A DNA stretch of 39,149 nucleotides from Desulfobacteraceae bacterium Eth-SRB2 (GCA_004193595.1 RPGQ01000023.1:1-39149); one strand, 5' to 3'; shown: positions 9,501-18,682, numbered from the stretch's first letter. Notes: a model not told the origin generated them from the letters alone. Numbers and translations are program-made.

Positions 9501-9642
9501 GAGACCTTTGAAAAATGTCAAATTTTGTTCAAGGCCAAGGAAGGCGAAAATTTTAACCACAGACATACATTGAGTATTTCGAGGATTAAAATTTGAGCCT
9601 GACGCTGGAATTGAGCAAAAGGGGGCATTTTGCAAAGGTCTC
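9501..9642. repeat. Inverted-repeat element between DUF2760 gene and first Hsp70 gene
   Basis: Ends GAGACCTTTGAAAAATG (9501) and CATTTTGCAAAGGTCTC (ending 9642) are inverted repeats with one mismatch. Its interior (GTTCAAGGCCAAGGAAGGCG, then CGAGGATTAAAATTTGAGC) resembles the core of the elements at 14827-14999 and 23465-23605, although the ends differ. No flanking direct repeat was seen. It lies in the 260-bp gap before the first Hsp70 gene and could act as an RNA hairpin. Confidence 0.65.
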
Positions 9643-9657
9643 TATGGAAATCAAACT

Positions 9658-11457
9658 ATGAACAATCCGGTTTATATCATAGGAATCGATCTTGGGACAA
9701 CTAACAGCGTCGTGGCCTACACCGAGGCGGATACGGAAGTGGGCCGGCCCTTTAACATACAATTGTTTGAAGTTCCCCAGATCATTGATGCCGGCGTGGT
9801 CGAAAAACGCCGAATGCTTCCCTCTTTTATTCTGGTTCCCGGAGAACACGATGTTTCCGAAACCGCCATGGACCTGCCATGGCAAAAACCATGCCCGTTG
9901 GCAGTGGGCGAATTTGCCAAAAATCGCGGTGTGGAGTTGCCCAACCGCCTGATTGCTTCTTCCAAATCCTGGCTCTGCCATACCATGGTCGACCGGAACA
10001 AGCCCATACTGCCCTGGGAAGGTCCCGAGGAGAAATCTAAAAAATCACCGGTGGAAGCCTCCGCAGCCATTCTCCAACATATCCGGGATGCGTGGAACCA
10101 TACCATGGCCGCAGATGATGAAACCCTGAAAATGGAAAACCAGGAAATTTTACTGACCGTTCCGGCCTCCTTCGATGCGGTGGCCCGGGAGTTGACCGTG
10201 AAAGCTGCCGAGATGTCCGGACTGGAAAATATCACCTTGCTGGAAGAACCCCAGGCCGCCTTTTATGCATGGATTGAAAGCACATCCCATGGATGGCGGG
10301 ACATGGTCACCAAAGGCGATCTTGTCCTGGTTTGCGACGTTGGCGGCGGAACAACCGATTTCAGCCTCATCAAAATTTCCGAGGAACAGGGCGAACTTTC
10401 CCTTGAGAGAATCTCGGTGGGTGAGCATCTGCTGGTGGGCGGCGACAACATGGATCTGGCTCTGGCCTATTCAATTTCCCAACAAATGGCGGATAAAGGC
10501 ACCCGGCTGGATGCCTGGCAGATGCGGGGGCTTTGGCACAGCTGCCGCAACGCCAAAGAGCAACTTCTATCCGACCCCGATGCCCAAGAATATCCGGTGA
10601 CCGTTTTGGGCAGAGGCAGCGGCCTGATTGGCGGAACCGTTAAAACCGTGCTTTCCCGCAATGCGGTTGAAAAAGTACTGTTGGACGGCTTTTTCCCGGT
10701 TTGCGAACGAACCACCCGACCGGTTTCTTCACAAAAAACCGGCATCCGGGAGATGGGTCTGGCCTATGCGTCCGACCCTGCCGTAACCCACCATCTGGCC
10801 AAGTTTCTCCAACAAAACAACGGTGAAGCCCTGCCCACGGCGGTCCTTTTCAACGGTGGCGTGATAAAGGCGCAAAACGTCCGCAACCGTATCATGGAAG
10901 TGATGTCTTCATGGAAAGCGTCGGAAGATGGCCCTCCCCTTCGGGAGATCCAATCCCACGACTTTGACCTGGCCGTTGCCAAAGGCGCCGTATATTACGG
11001 GATGGCCAAACGGGGCCGGGGCATTCGAATACGCTACGGCCTGAACCAATCCTATTATGTGGGCATTGCCGCTTCAATGCCGGCGGTTCCGGGAATGCCC
11101 GCACCCATCAAAGCGTTGTGTGTGGCACCCTTCGGCATGGAAGAAGGAACCGGCGCAACCCTTGAAAACCAGGAGTTTGCCCTGGTGGTGGGCGAGCCCG
11201 TGAAATTCGATTTTCTCAGTTCCATGCGCCATGACCATGACGTGGGCACGGTGGTTGAGGACTGGGAAGGGGAAATCCGGGCCATTGCCAAAATCCAGAC
11301 CACCCTGGATGGTGAACTCGGCAGCGTTATTCCGGTTACCCTGGAAATTCGGGTGACCGAGGTGGGAATCCTGGAACTGTGGTGTGTTTCACGGGAAGAC
11401 GGGCGCCGGTGGAAACTTGAATTCAATGTACGGGAGAAAGAAGCCCTTGGATCTTGA
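9658..11457 (+). CDS. Divergent Hsp70-family protein (first of a pair)
   Basis: This 599-residue protein has the Hsp70/actin ATPase fold. Phosphate-1 loop IIGIDLGTTNSVVAY is at about 7-21, phosphate-2 loop CDVGGGTTDFSL at about 226-237, and the adenosine motif LFNGGV at about 399-404. A family-specific insertion RLIASSKSWLCH...PILPW is shared with the next gene. The C-terminal ~180 residues do not resemble the DnaK peptide-binding domain closely, and there is no adjacent grpE or dnaJ. It is cotranscribed with the DUF2760 gene upstream and overlaps the next Hsp70 gene by about 30 bp. It is likely an ATP-dependent chaperone-like regulator with its own client; the client is unknown. Confidence 0.9.
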   Translation: MNNPVYIIGIDLGTTNSVVAYTEADTEVGRPFNIQLFEVPQIIDAGVVEKRRMLPSFILVPGEHDVSETAMDLPWQKPCPLAVGEFAKNRGVELPNRLIASSKSWLCHTMVDRNKPILPWEGPEEKSKKSPVEASAAILQHIRDAWNHTMAADDETLKMENQEILLTVPASFDAVARELTVKAAEMSGLENITLLEEPQAAFYAWIESTSHGWRDMVTKGDLVLVCDVGGGTTDFSLIKISEEQGELSLERISVGEHLLVGGDNMDLALAYSISQQMADKGTRLDAWQMRGLWHSCRNAKEQLLSDPDAQEYPVTVLGRGSGLIGGTVKTVLSRNAVEKVLLDGFFPVCERTTRPVSSQKTGIREMGLAYASDPAVTHHLAKFLQQNNGEALPTAVLFNGGVIKAQNVRNRIMEVMSSWKASEDGPPLREIQSHDFDLAVAKGAVYYGMAKRGRGIRIRYGLNQSYYVGIAASMPAVPGMPAPIKALCVAPFGMEEGTGATLENQEFALVVGEPVKFDFLSSMRHDHDVGTVVEDWEGEIRAIAKIQTTLDGELGSVIPVTLEIRVTEVGILELWCVSREDGRRWKLEFNVREKEALGS

Positions 11458-14242
11458 CGACCAACGCTACATTATCGGTATCGATCTCGGCACCACCAAT
11501 TCGGCGGTATCCTATGTGGATTTGCATGCTGAGGATAACCGTGGGTCGCGTATCCGGCTGTTTCCCATTCCCCAGCTGACCGGCCCGGGTGAGGTCTCCC
11601 GGCTGCCGGTGTTGCCCTCTTTTCTCTACATTCCCGGAGATTATGATATCTCCAAACAAAGTCTTGCCCCTGACCGGGGAGGCCATGGTGATAATTTCGC
11701 CGGAGCCTATGCCAGAGATCACGGCGCCAAAGTGCCCGCCCGGCTGGTATCGTCGGCCAAAAGCTGGCTGTGTCACTCCAATGCCGATCGAAAAGCACCC
11801 ATACTGCCCTGGGGCGCAAGCAAAGAGGTTCGCAAAATCTCGCCCATCCAGGCCACCGCCGCCTATTTACGGCATATTCGCTCCGCCTGGAATCGCAGAC
11901 AAAGAGACGAGGAGGCCTTTCTTGAACATCAGATGGTCATTATCACCGTACCGGCCTCCTTTGACGAGGTGGCCCGTGAAATGACCCTTGAAGCGGCCAG
12001 CGCAGCGGGTATGAAATCCGTGATTCTACTGGAAGAACCATTGGCCGCCTTTTACAGTTGGCTCATGACCCATGAACATGATTGGAACACATTTGTAAAA
12101 CCTAACGACCTCATCATGATTTGCGATGTGGGTGGCGGGACCACGGATTTTACCTTGATCTATTTAAGGGAGGTGGACGGCAGCCCGCGTTTTGAGCGCA
12201 TTGCCGTTGGGGATCATCTGATTTTGGGCGGAGACAATATCGATCTAGCCCTGGCACGGCGCATTGAAGTACAATTCTCCAAAAACAAGCATTCCTTGAG
12301 CGGCGACCGCTGGAAAACCCTGTGCCACAAATGCCGCCAGGCCAAAGAGAACCTTCTCGACGGAAAATTGGATTCGCAAAAAATTACCGTTATGGGGGAA
12401 GGCGGCCAACTGATTGCCGGAACACTGGCGGCCACCCTAGAGTACAGGGAAGTGTCCGAAACCATTTTGAACGGATTTTTTCCTCTTGTGGATCCCAGCG
12501 AGGAAAAACCACGGGCCATTCGCAAAGGCATCACCGAATTCGGACTCCCTTATGAACAGGAACCGGCCATCACGCGCCACCTGTGCTGGTTTTTGGAACA
12601 GCACACGGCAGACGTAACCGCATTTTTACAAAAGAATCGGCCCGAACCCGATATTATTCTCTTTAACGGCGGATCGTTGAAGCCGGCGGTGATCCAGGAT
12701 CGTATTCGCGGCGCCATCCGGCAATGGTTCGGGCAACCGGATGATACGCTTCCCCGGGTATTGCAAAATCCGGATCCGGATCTGGCGGTTGCAATGGGCG
12801 CGGCCTATTACGGATTGGTCAAAATCGGCCACGGGGTTCGGGTGGGCAGTGGTAGCCCGCGAGCGTTTTATCTGGGGGTGGCCGACCACTCAGACACCCG
12901 TAAAGAAGGAAACCGAAAACAGGCCATCTGCCTTGTGGAACGCGGTTTGGAAGAAGGAACCGATATTGAATTGCAAGACCGCCAATTTGAAGTGCTGACC
13001 AACCAGCCGGTCACATTTGACATCTACAGCTCCAGCTTTCGAAGTGGCGACCGGTGCGGTGATCTTGTCACCATAGACGACTCCATCACCCCGTTGCCTC
13101 CCATTCAAACCATCATTCAGTATGGGAAAAAAGGCATTCAAACCCGCATCCCTATACATATTGCGGCCGGCTATACGGAGATGGGTTCCCTGGCCCTCTG
13201 GTGCCGAAGTCTGAAGAGCACCCACCGCTGGCACCTTCAGTTTCAACTTCGCACGGTTTCAACTCCCGCCCCGGTCTCGGATCAGGAAGTTTTTGAATCT
13301 TCCGTTGTCGACGATGTTCGCGAAATGGTCCGGAAGGCGTTTTTAGATGGGGCCTCCGATACGCAAATAGTATCCCTTGCCAAGGATATTTCCAAACACG
13401 TTGAAAGACCGCGGGATAAATGGCCTCTGACCTTTATCCGCAGCATCGCCGACGAACTCATTCAACTTGAAAACGTCCGAACCCATTCACCCGCGTCCGA
13501 AAGCCGGTGGCTGAATTTTTTGGGATTTTGCATGCGTCCCGGATTCGCCAACGGTCTTGATCCACACCGGATGAAAAAGATATGGCAGATCTACATACAG
13601 GGAATGTGTCACCCCAATCATCTGCAGGTTCAAAGTGAGTGGTGGATCATGTGGCGGCGGGTGGCCGGCGGCCTGAAGCCCGGATGGCAACGGCAATTCT
13701 TCCAGGACCTGACACCCATACTTTTCCCCGGCAAAGGCGCCCGAAAAAAGGCGCCGCCCCAGCAACGGCTGGAAATCTGGATGGCCCTGGCCAACATGGA
13801 ACATCTGCTGGCAAAAGATAAAATCAAATGCGGTCGCATGCTGCTGTCGGAAATAAAACCAAAAAAATGCAGGCCCCAGCATTTCTGGTCCCTGTCGCGC
13901 ATGGGTGCCCGTGAACTCCTTTACGGACCCGTGGACCGTGTGATACCGGCCAAAGAAGTAGTTGCCTGGATTGAAACCCTGCGCTCAAGAAAATGGCGTG
14001 ACCCCAGACCCATTGCCGCCGCCATTGCCCAGCTGGCACGCAAAACCGGCGATCGTACCCGTGATTTGGATCATGCCGATATGGAACCGGTTATGGCGTG
14101 GATGACCCAGGATCCCCATCGGGAACAACTGTTACAGTCGCACATCCGATACTTAAAAGAAGTTGTTCCCATGGCCAAACAGGAGGAAAGCAACATTTTC
14201 GGAGAATCTTTACCTGTTGGTATTGTGCTGCACATGGGATGA
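11426..14242 (+). CDS. Large divergent Hsp70 with C-terminal DUF3731-like domain
   Basis: About 938 residues, far longer than DnaK (~640). The N-terminal ATPase half parallels the preceding gene: GIDLGTTNSAVSYVDL, SSAKSWLCH...APILPWG, CDVGGGTTDFTL and ILFNGGSLKP. The last ~300 residues (WLNFLGFCMRPGFANGLDPH, QSEWWIMWRRVAGGLKPGWQ, RQFFQDLTPILFPGKG) form an additional helical domain like that called DUF3731 in such proteins. The start is uncertain: ATG at 11426 overlaps the upstream gene by 32 bp, TTG at 11447 follows GGGAGAAAG, and GTG at 11384 is also open. The stop overlaps the Nudix start (ATGA). The pair may work together, one as a shortened paralogue. Confidence 0.88.
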   Translation: MYGRKKPLDLDDQRYIIGIDLGTTNSAVSYVDLHAEDNRGSRIRLFPIPQLTGPGEVSRLPVLPSFLYIPGDYDISKQSLAPDRGGHGDNFAGAYARDHGAKVPARLVSSAKSWLCHSNADRKAPILPWGASKEVRKISPIQATAAYLRHIRSAWNRRQRDEEAFLEHQMVIITVPASFDEVAREMTLEAASAAGMKSVILLEEPLAAFYSWLMTHEHDWNTFVKPNDLIMICDVGGGTTDFTLIYLREVDGSPRFERIAVGDHLILGGDNIDLALARRIEVQFSKNKHSLSGDRWKTLCHKCRQAKENLLDGKLDSQKITVMGEGGQLIAGTLAATLEYREVSETILNGFFPLVDPSEEKPRAIRKGITEFGLPYEQEPAITRHLCWFLEQHTADVTAFLQKNRPEPDIILFNGGSLKPAVIQDRIRGAIRQWFGQPDDTLPRVLQNPDPDLAVAMGAAYYGLVKIGHGVRVGSGSPRAFYLGVADHSDTRKEGNRKQAICLVERGLEEGTDIELQDRQFEVLTNQPVTFDIYSSSFRSGDRCGDLVTIDDSITPLPPIQTIIQYGKKGIQTRIPIHIAAGYTEMGSLALWCRSLKSTHRWHLQFQLRTVSTPAPVSDQEVFESSVVDDVREMVRKAFLDGASDTQIVSLAKDISKHVERPRDKWPLTFIRSIADELIQLENVRTHSPASESRWLNFLGFCMRPGFANGLDPHRMKKIWQIYIQGMCHPNHLQVQSEWWIMWRRVAGGLKPGWQRQFFQDLTPILFPGKGARKKAPPQQRLEIWMALANMEHLLAKDKIKCGRMLLSEIKPKKCRPQHFWSLSRMGARELLYGPVDRVIPAKEVVAWIETLRSRKWRDPRPIAAAIAQLARKTGDRTRDLDHADMEPVMAWMTQDPHREQLLQSHIRYLKEVVPMAKQEESNIFGESLPVGIVLHMG

Positions 14243-14814
14243 CCGACAAACCAAAAGGAGTTTCAAATAAATTGAAATATTGTAATAATTGTGGGTTAAA
14301 ATTAGATTATCGCATTCCTGAAGGCGATGACCGGCCGCGGTTTATATGCGATGCCTGTCAGACCATCCATTATGAAAATCCCAAGATGGTAGTGGGCTGT
14401 ATCCCCGTATGGAAAGACCGCATCCTGTTATGCCGGCGTTCCATCGAACCTCGGTATGGCAAATGGACGATTCCCGCAGGCTTTTTTGAACAAAAGGAGA
14501 CCGTTGAGGCCGGGGCAAAACGAGAACTCTATGAGGAGGCCTGCGCAACCGTCGAATTTCTCGAACCCTATGGCCTGTACAATCTTGCCTTTATCAGTCA
14601 AGTCTATCTGATATTTCAAGGACCGCTCAAGGATAAGAACTTTCGAGCCGGACATGAGAGTTTGGAGACCCGGCTGTTTAAAGAACGCGAGATCCCCTGG
14701 GATGATTTGGCGTTCTCTGTAGTTCGAAAAGTTCTTCGTCGATATTTCGAGGATGTTTTAACGGGCGTCTTTCCCTTTCACATGGGGGATATTCTGCCGG
14801 AGATGAGCTATTGA
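14239..14814 (+). CDS. Nudix hydrolase with N-terminal zinc ribbon
   Basis: Starting in the ATGA overlap with the Hsp70 gene, the protein has 191 residues. An N-terminal zinc ribbon, YCNNCG and later CDAC (residues ~14-45), precedes a linker (IHYENPKMVVGC) and the Nudix fold. The Nudix box reads GFFEQKETVEAGAKRELYEE, with the catalytic REL-EE core. Related proteins hydrolyse nucleoside-diphosphate derivatives such as ADP-ribose or NADH, but the substrate cannot be read from sequence. Overlap with the chaperone gene places it in the same operon, so it may be a client or part of the same pathway, or it may simply share the promoter. A 173-bp mobile element lies 12 bp after its stop. Confidence 0.88.
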   Translation: MTDKPKGVSNKLKYCNNCGLKLDYRIPEGDDRPRFICDACQTIHYENPKMVVGCIPVWKDRILLCRRSIEPRYGKWTIPAGFFEQKETVEAGAKRELYEEACATVEFLEPYGLYNLAFISQVYLIFQGPLKDKNFRAGHESLETRLFKEREIPWDDLAFSVVRKVLRRYFEDVLTGVFPFHMGDILPEMSY

Positions 14815-14826
14815 TTCCCCATGGAT

Positions 14827-14999
14827 GAGTCTGTTGATTAATGAGGATTTTCGTTCAAGATCAAGGCATGCGAAAAAAATAACCACCCCGATACGATCTG
14901 CCGACCTACGGGACAGGCAGGCATATAGTTGATATTCCGAGGATTATTTTTTGAGCATAACGCAGAGATTGTGCGAAAAGACCATTAATCAACAGACTC
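14827..14999. mobile_element. 173-bp MITE, copy B, with 6-bp target duplication
   Basis: Ends GAGTCTGTTGATTAATG and CATTAATCAACAGACTC are perfect inverted repeats (18 bp with the adjoining T/A). The element is flanked by the direct repeat ATGGAT at 14821-14826 and 15000-15005. Its inner core (GTTCAAGATCAAGGCATGCG, and CGAGGATTATTTTTTGAGC) is shared with copy C at 23465-23605, but here the middle has about 32 additional bases including GGGACAGGCAGGCA. It does not encode protein. Confidence 0.85.
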
Positions 15000-15094
15000 A
15001 TGGATCCGAGGCGCCTACAGCCAGGACGAGGCCGCGCTCAATAGTCTCGTGGAGTGTCCGGGGTTTGAAGATTGCATGGGATATCCGGGATAGG

Positions 15095-16681
15095 CTAAGT
15101 TTCGAATTCAAGTCGAGTCACCGATATAATCAGCGGCAGGTCAAGCAACTTTTCAACAAGATTATCGGAAATGCGAACATTGGTTTTAAGGAAAATGATG
15201 TTCATTTTTCCGGTTTCTTCCTGCCCCAAATGCATCTGGTCGATGATAATTTTTTTACTGCCGAGAAGTGTTGAAAAACTGCCGATGGCCCCCGGCTTGT
15301 TAAGCGTATATATCAGCGCCAGATGACCTTGAGGGATAAGCTCAAGTCGAAAATTGTTAATGGTTACGATCCGAATTTTATTCTTGCCGAATAGGGTTCC
15401 GGACACCATATTTGTAACCTTGGGCGTGGACACACGGACGGTAATCAGGTTGATATATTCTTCAGACGCATCACTGGTTATCTCTTTGACCGTTATCCCT
15501 CTTTCCTTTGCAAGGACCTGGGCATTGACAAAATTGACATCATCCTTAACCACAGGCGCCAGCAAACCTCTTAACACCGCTATGGACACCGGTGACAGGT
15601 CAAGTCCCTTAAAATCTCCGGCATATTCAATAGAAACTTCTTGAATGGGCCCACGAATAAGCTGGGTCTGAAGACTGCCCATATGATTGGCAAGGGTCAA
15701 TAAGGGTTTCAGTTTTTTAAGCAAATCACCGGTTACCGACGGAACATTAACGGCGTTCAGAATCGTGTCGTACTTTAGATAATCGATAATCTGTGAGGCC
15801 ACATCAACGGCCACTTTGGTCTGGGCCTCCCGGGTGGAAGCACCGAGATGGGGCGTACAAATCAGACGTTCATGCTCAATTAACGGGCATATGCCGGGAG
15901 GTTCACTCTCAAACACATCCAATGCAGCGCCGGCAACTTTCCCTGACTGCAAGGCAGCATAAAGTTCATCCTCATCAACAATCCCGCCCCTGGCGCAGTT
16001 TACGATCATGACCCCGTCTTTCATCAGCTCGAAGGCCTCCTTGTTCAGTAAACCGGTTGTTTCCTTAAACTTGGGGACATGCACCGTGATATAATCGGAT
16101 CTGCGGTATAGATCTTCAAGTGAAACACTTTCAAATCCGGCTTTTTTAATCTGCTCAGGCGTTACATACGGATCGTAAACAATGACCTTCATTTTCAGAC
16201 CCCGTGCGCGATCGGCAACAATAGATCCGATTTTCCCATATCCGATAACCCCGAGGGTTTTATTGAATATTTCTCTTCCCTGAAGTTTTTTCTTGTCCCA
16301 GCGTCCGGCCTTCAATGATGCGGTTCCTTCGGGCACATTGCGAGAAAGCGCCAGTAACATGCCAATGGAATGCTCGGCGGTTGTAATAACATTGCCACCG
16401 GGAGTATTCATCACAATGATCCCTCGTTTGGTCGCCGCCGGAATATCCACATTATCAAGACCGATTCCCGCACGACCCACAACTTTAAGTCGCGTTGCGG
16501 CGTCTAAAAGATCCTCTGAAACCTTTGTTGCACTCCGGATAATAAGGGCGTCATATTCTCCGATAACACTTTTAAGCTCATCGGGTGCCAGTTCGGTTTT
16601 GACATCAACGTCAATCCCGTCTTCTTCCTGCAGCATTTGGATACCGGCTTGTCCCAGGTTATCGCTTACCAACACTTTCAT
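15095..16681 (-). CDS. serA: D-3-phosphoglycerate dehydrogenase
   Basis: SerA oxidises 3-phosphoglycerate to phosphohydroxypyruvate with NAD+, the first step of serine synthesis. The 528-residue product is of the long type: catalytic and NAD domains (about 1-310), an allosteric substrate-binding domain (about 320-450) and a C-terminal ACT domain (about 455-528). Visible motifs are LGVIGYGKIGSIVADRA for NAD binding, CARGGIVDEDEL with the catalytic Arg, and TPHLGASTREAQ with the catalytic His. The start is ATG at 16681 with GAGGAG seven bases upstream; an ATG at 16696 adds MRRNL and lacks a ribosome site. It lies downstream of the purD-like gene on the same strand, with a ~300-bp repeat between. 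Confidence 0.97.
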   Translation of the reverse strand: MKVLVSDNLGQAGIQMLQEEDGIDVDVKTELAPDELKSVIGEYDALIIRSATKVSEDLLDAATRLKVVGRAGIGLDNVDIPAATKRGIIVMNTPGGNVITTAEHSIGMLLALSRNVPEGTASLKAGRWDKKKLQGREIFNKTLGVIGYGKIGSIVADRARGLKMKVIVYDPYVTPEQIKKAGFESVSLEDLYRRSDYITVHVPKFKETTGLLNKEAFELMKDGVMIVNCARGGIVDEDELYAALQSGKVAGAALDVFESEPPGICPLIEHERLICTPHLGASTREAQTKVAVDVASQIIDYLKYDTILNAVNVPSVTGDLLKKLKPLLTLANHMGSLQTQLIRGPIQEVSIEYAGDFKGLDLSPVSIAVLRGLLAPVVKDDVNFVNAQVLAKERGITVKEITSDASEEYINLITVRVSTPKVTNMVSGTLFGKNKIRIVTINNFRLELIPQGHLALIYTLNKPGAIGSFSTLLGSKKIIIDQMHLGQEETGKMNIIFLKTNVRISDNLVEKLLDLPLIISVTRLEFET

Positions 16682-16746
16682 GAGATTTCTCCTCATTCGG
16701 GCTGATGTTCAAAATTGAATCGATAAAACTCCCCGATTCCCAATTT

Positions 16747-17052
16747 AAGTAAAGATCCGGGTACAGAGGACCCGGCTTTGATTATCCCCAGAGGGGATTT
16801 AGTTTGACGGCATTTAACGATTTACGGAGTACTGGAGTATTGGAGTGGTGGAGTAATGGAAGAAACCCCTTTTTTCATCGCTCTCAGAAAACAGATCCCT
16901 GGAGAAAATCTGAAAGCTTAAAGCTCTTTTTTTAAATCAACACTCCAATACTCCAGTACTCCAGTACTCCGGTTGATTTATACGGGCAGAGCCATTGATC
17001 TCTGACCCCCGCAATGCGGCACAGGCATGGCCCTGAAGACCAGGTTTTTTAG
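16747..17052. repeat. ~300-bp long direct repeat, copy 1
   Basis: It is nearly identical to 23680-24000 in the same orientation. Contents in order: small hairpins CCGGGTACAGAGGACCCGG and ATCCCCAGAGGGGAT, then GGAGTACTGGAGTATTGGAG, then its inverted complement near 16942-16974 (ACTCCAATACTCCAGTACTC), then ATTGATCTCTGACCCCCGCA and a final CCAGGTTTTTTAG. It fills the gap between purD and serA and could terminate or process the transcript, but it has no open frame. The two copies differ by scattered substitutions and about 20 bases inserted in copy 2. Confidence 0.8.
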
Positions 17053-17077
17053 AACCCAATAAAATCCAGGCAATCGT

Positions 17078-18682
17078 TTATACTGTAATTTTCCAGTCTG
17101 GGTAAAGCTCATCCCATTCCTCATAAATCCGGCCGGGGTCGCGGCGAAGATCAAGACGATTCGATTTCTCAAAAGCCGCCCGGGCTTTTTTAAATTCAGC
17201 CTCGGTAATATTGCCTTGGTCAAACAATATCTCCGCTGCCTCAAAAGTTTCATTTGCCTCCCGCGGAACCACCCTGACCAGACCCTGGTCAAATGCCTGC
17301 AAGAGTGCCTTCCTGAGTTTTTCCGATACATTTCCTCTCTTTTGTCCGGGTTTGACCGTCGCATTTTTGCTAAGGTAGCACACCCGGGAGCCGTCGGATA
17401 TCAGTTGTTTTTTTTCTTCATCCCAGCTGATATTCGACGGAACAATGAGGATGCCCCGCTTTGCAAGGCTCTTGAAATTGATGAGAACCGGTTCATACTT
17501 GGTATAAGAATCGGGGTATCCCCTCTGCCCCTGAGCCCCACCCGGACCGGTAACCAGTGCGAAACAGATAGAAATTTGATCCTGACGCACATCCGGAGAA
17601 ACCGCATCAAGCCGATCTTCGAGTGCGGCAACAATCAGTTCGCCCAGATTCTTAAGCCGCCGGGCAACCACCTGCATCTCGGGCTCACCGGCCCGAATAT
17701 TCATTTCGTAAACAAGAATGCCCACGGGTTTTCCGGTAACCGGATCCAAGGATACGCGACAGCCCGGATAGAGAATACATGGCCGGAGAATCCCTCCCTT
17801 TTTCATCTGCTTCACAAAAGGCCGGATCACTTTATCGCCGACCAGTTTTATAAGATCAGGTGTCTCGGCGGGGTGCATACCGATTGCACCCATACCCCCG
17901 GTAACCGGGTTGGTCTGGCTGGGGGGCCCTTCAAAGCGAAGCGGATAATCCATGGCCGTGGGAAGAATGCAAAAGTTGCCCTTTCCGTCAATGAGGGCGG
18001 TAAAGCTGATCTCAATTTCGGATTTCCAGGCTTCAATCAAAAGCGGCCATTTATTGTCTCCGTGCAGTATTTTGTAGTTTGCGCTATAATCTTTCAGCAG
18101 TATATTCCATACATCGAGGATGTCTTCAACCCGGAAAACCGGTCGGGAACCTTTGCCGCCCGCACTGTAAGGATACTTGAAAACCGCACCGCCATGGTTG
18201 CGCATGAACTGAGTAACAATGCTTTTAATTTGCTGCAGGTTTTTGGCGTCGGCCACCTTGAAAGGAGCAACCGGTACACCGGCTCTCCTCATCCAGATCT
18301 TTGCCTTAACCTTATCCCCTTCAATGAACGCCGCTTCCCTTGTCAGGCCCATGACCCGGTCCCCATAACCCGCCTCGATGAGTTCATTGATGATGCCTTC
18401 ATAAATCAGATCTTCAGGCATAATCACAACACAATCTATTTCCTGGTTTTCAAACGCCGTTATGATGGCGGATTTGTAATTAACAACTGAGTTTCCTGCA
18501 ACGGGAAAAATTTTTACGGCCCAATCTTTAATTCCTCTGACAGCGTCAAGTACCGGGCCCATACCCGTCATGCCCTTAATTATAGCGCCGATAAACTTCT
18601 CATTCTCAACGGTTGATACGGTATAGGCGCAAATACAGGTCCTGCCATCCGGTCCAACAAAGCCGATCGTTTTTTTCGCCAT
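17078..18682 (-). CDS. purD: PurD-like ATP-grasp ligase (phosphoribosylamine-glycine ligase), long form
   Basis: The canonical enzyme joins phosphoribosylamine and glycine in purine synthesis. This product has 534 residues, about 100 more than usual. Recognisable PurD elements are YPYSAGGKGSRPVF (ATP loop, ~170-183), TNPVTGGMGAIG (257-268) and VYEMNIRAGEPEMQ (324-337), matching the usual FNxRFGDPExQ with small changes. The N-terminus (MAKKTIGFVGPDGRTC) is unlike the usual GSGGREHA start, and a C-terminal ~95-residue extension ends in YEEWDELYPDWKITV. It may therefore be the organism's PurD or a divergent ATP-grasp paralogue. The start at 18682 has AAGGAAGG upstream. serA follows on the same strand after the repeat. 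Confidence 0.75.
   Translation of the reverse strand: MAKKTIGFVGPDGRTCICAYTVSTVENEKFIGAIIKGMTGMGPVLDAVRGIKDWAVKIFPVAGNSVVNYKSAIITAFENQEIDCVVIMPEDLIYEGIINELIEAGYGDRVMGLTREAAFIEGDKVKAKIWMRRAGVPVAPFKVADAKNLQQIKSIVTQFMRNHGGAVFKYPYSAGGKGSRPVFRVEDILDVWNILLKDYSANYKILHGDNKWPLLIEAWKSEIEISFTALIDGKGNFCILPTAMDYPLRFEGPPSQTNPVTGGMGAIGMHPAETPDLIKLVGDKVIRPFVKQMKKGGILRPCILYPGCRVSLDPVTGKPVGILVYEMNIRAGEPEMQVVARRLKNLGELIVAALEDRLDAVSPDVRQDQISICFALVTGPGGAQGQRGYPDSYTKYEPVLINFKSLAKRGILIVPSNISWDEEKKQLISDGSRVCYLSKNATVKPGQKRGNVSEKLRKALLQAFDQGLVRVVPREANETFEAAEILFDQGNITEAEFKKARAAFEKSNRLDLRRDPGRIYEEWDELYPDWKITV

Noticed and set aside
17216..18490. 424-codon plus-strand frame antisense to purD
   Set aside because: It lies wholly inside the purD-like gene, has no family resemblance and arises from the codon bias of the minus-strand gene.
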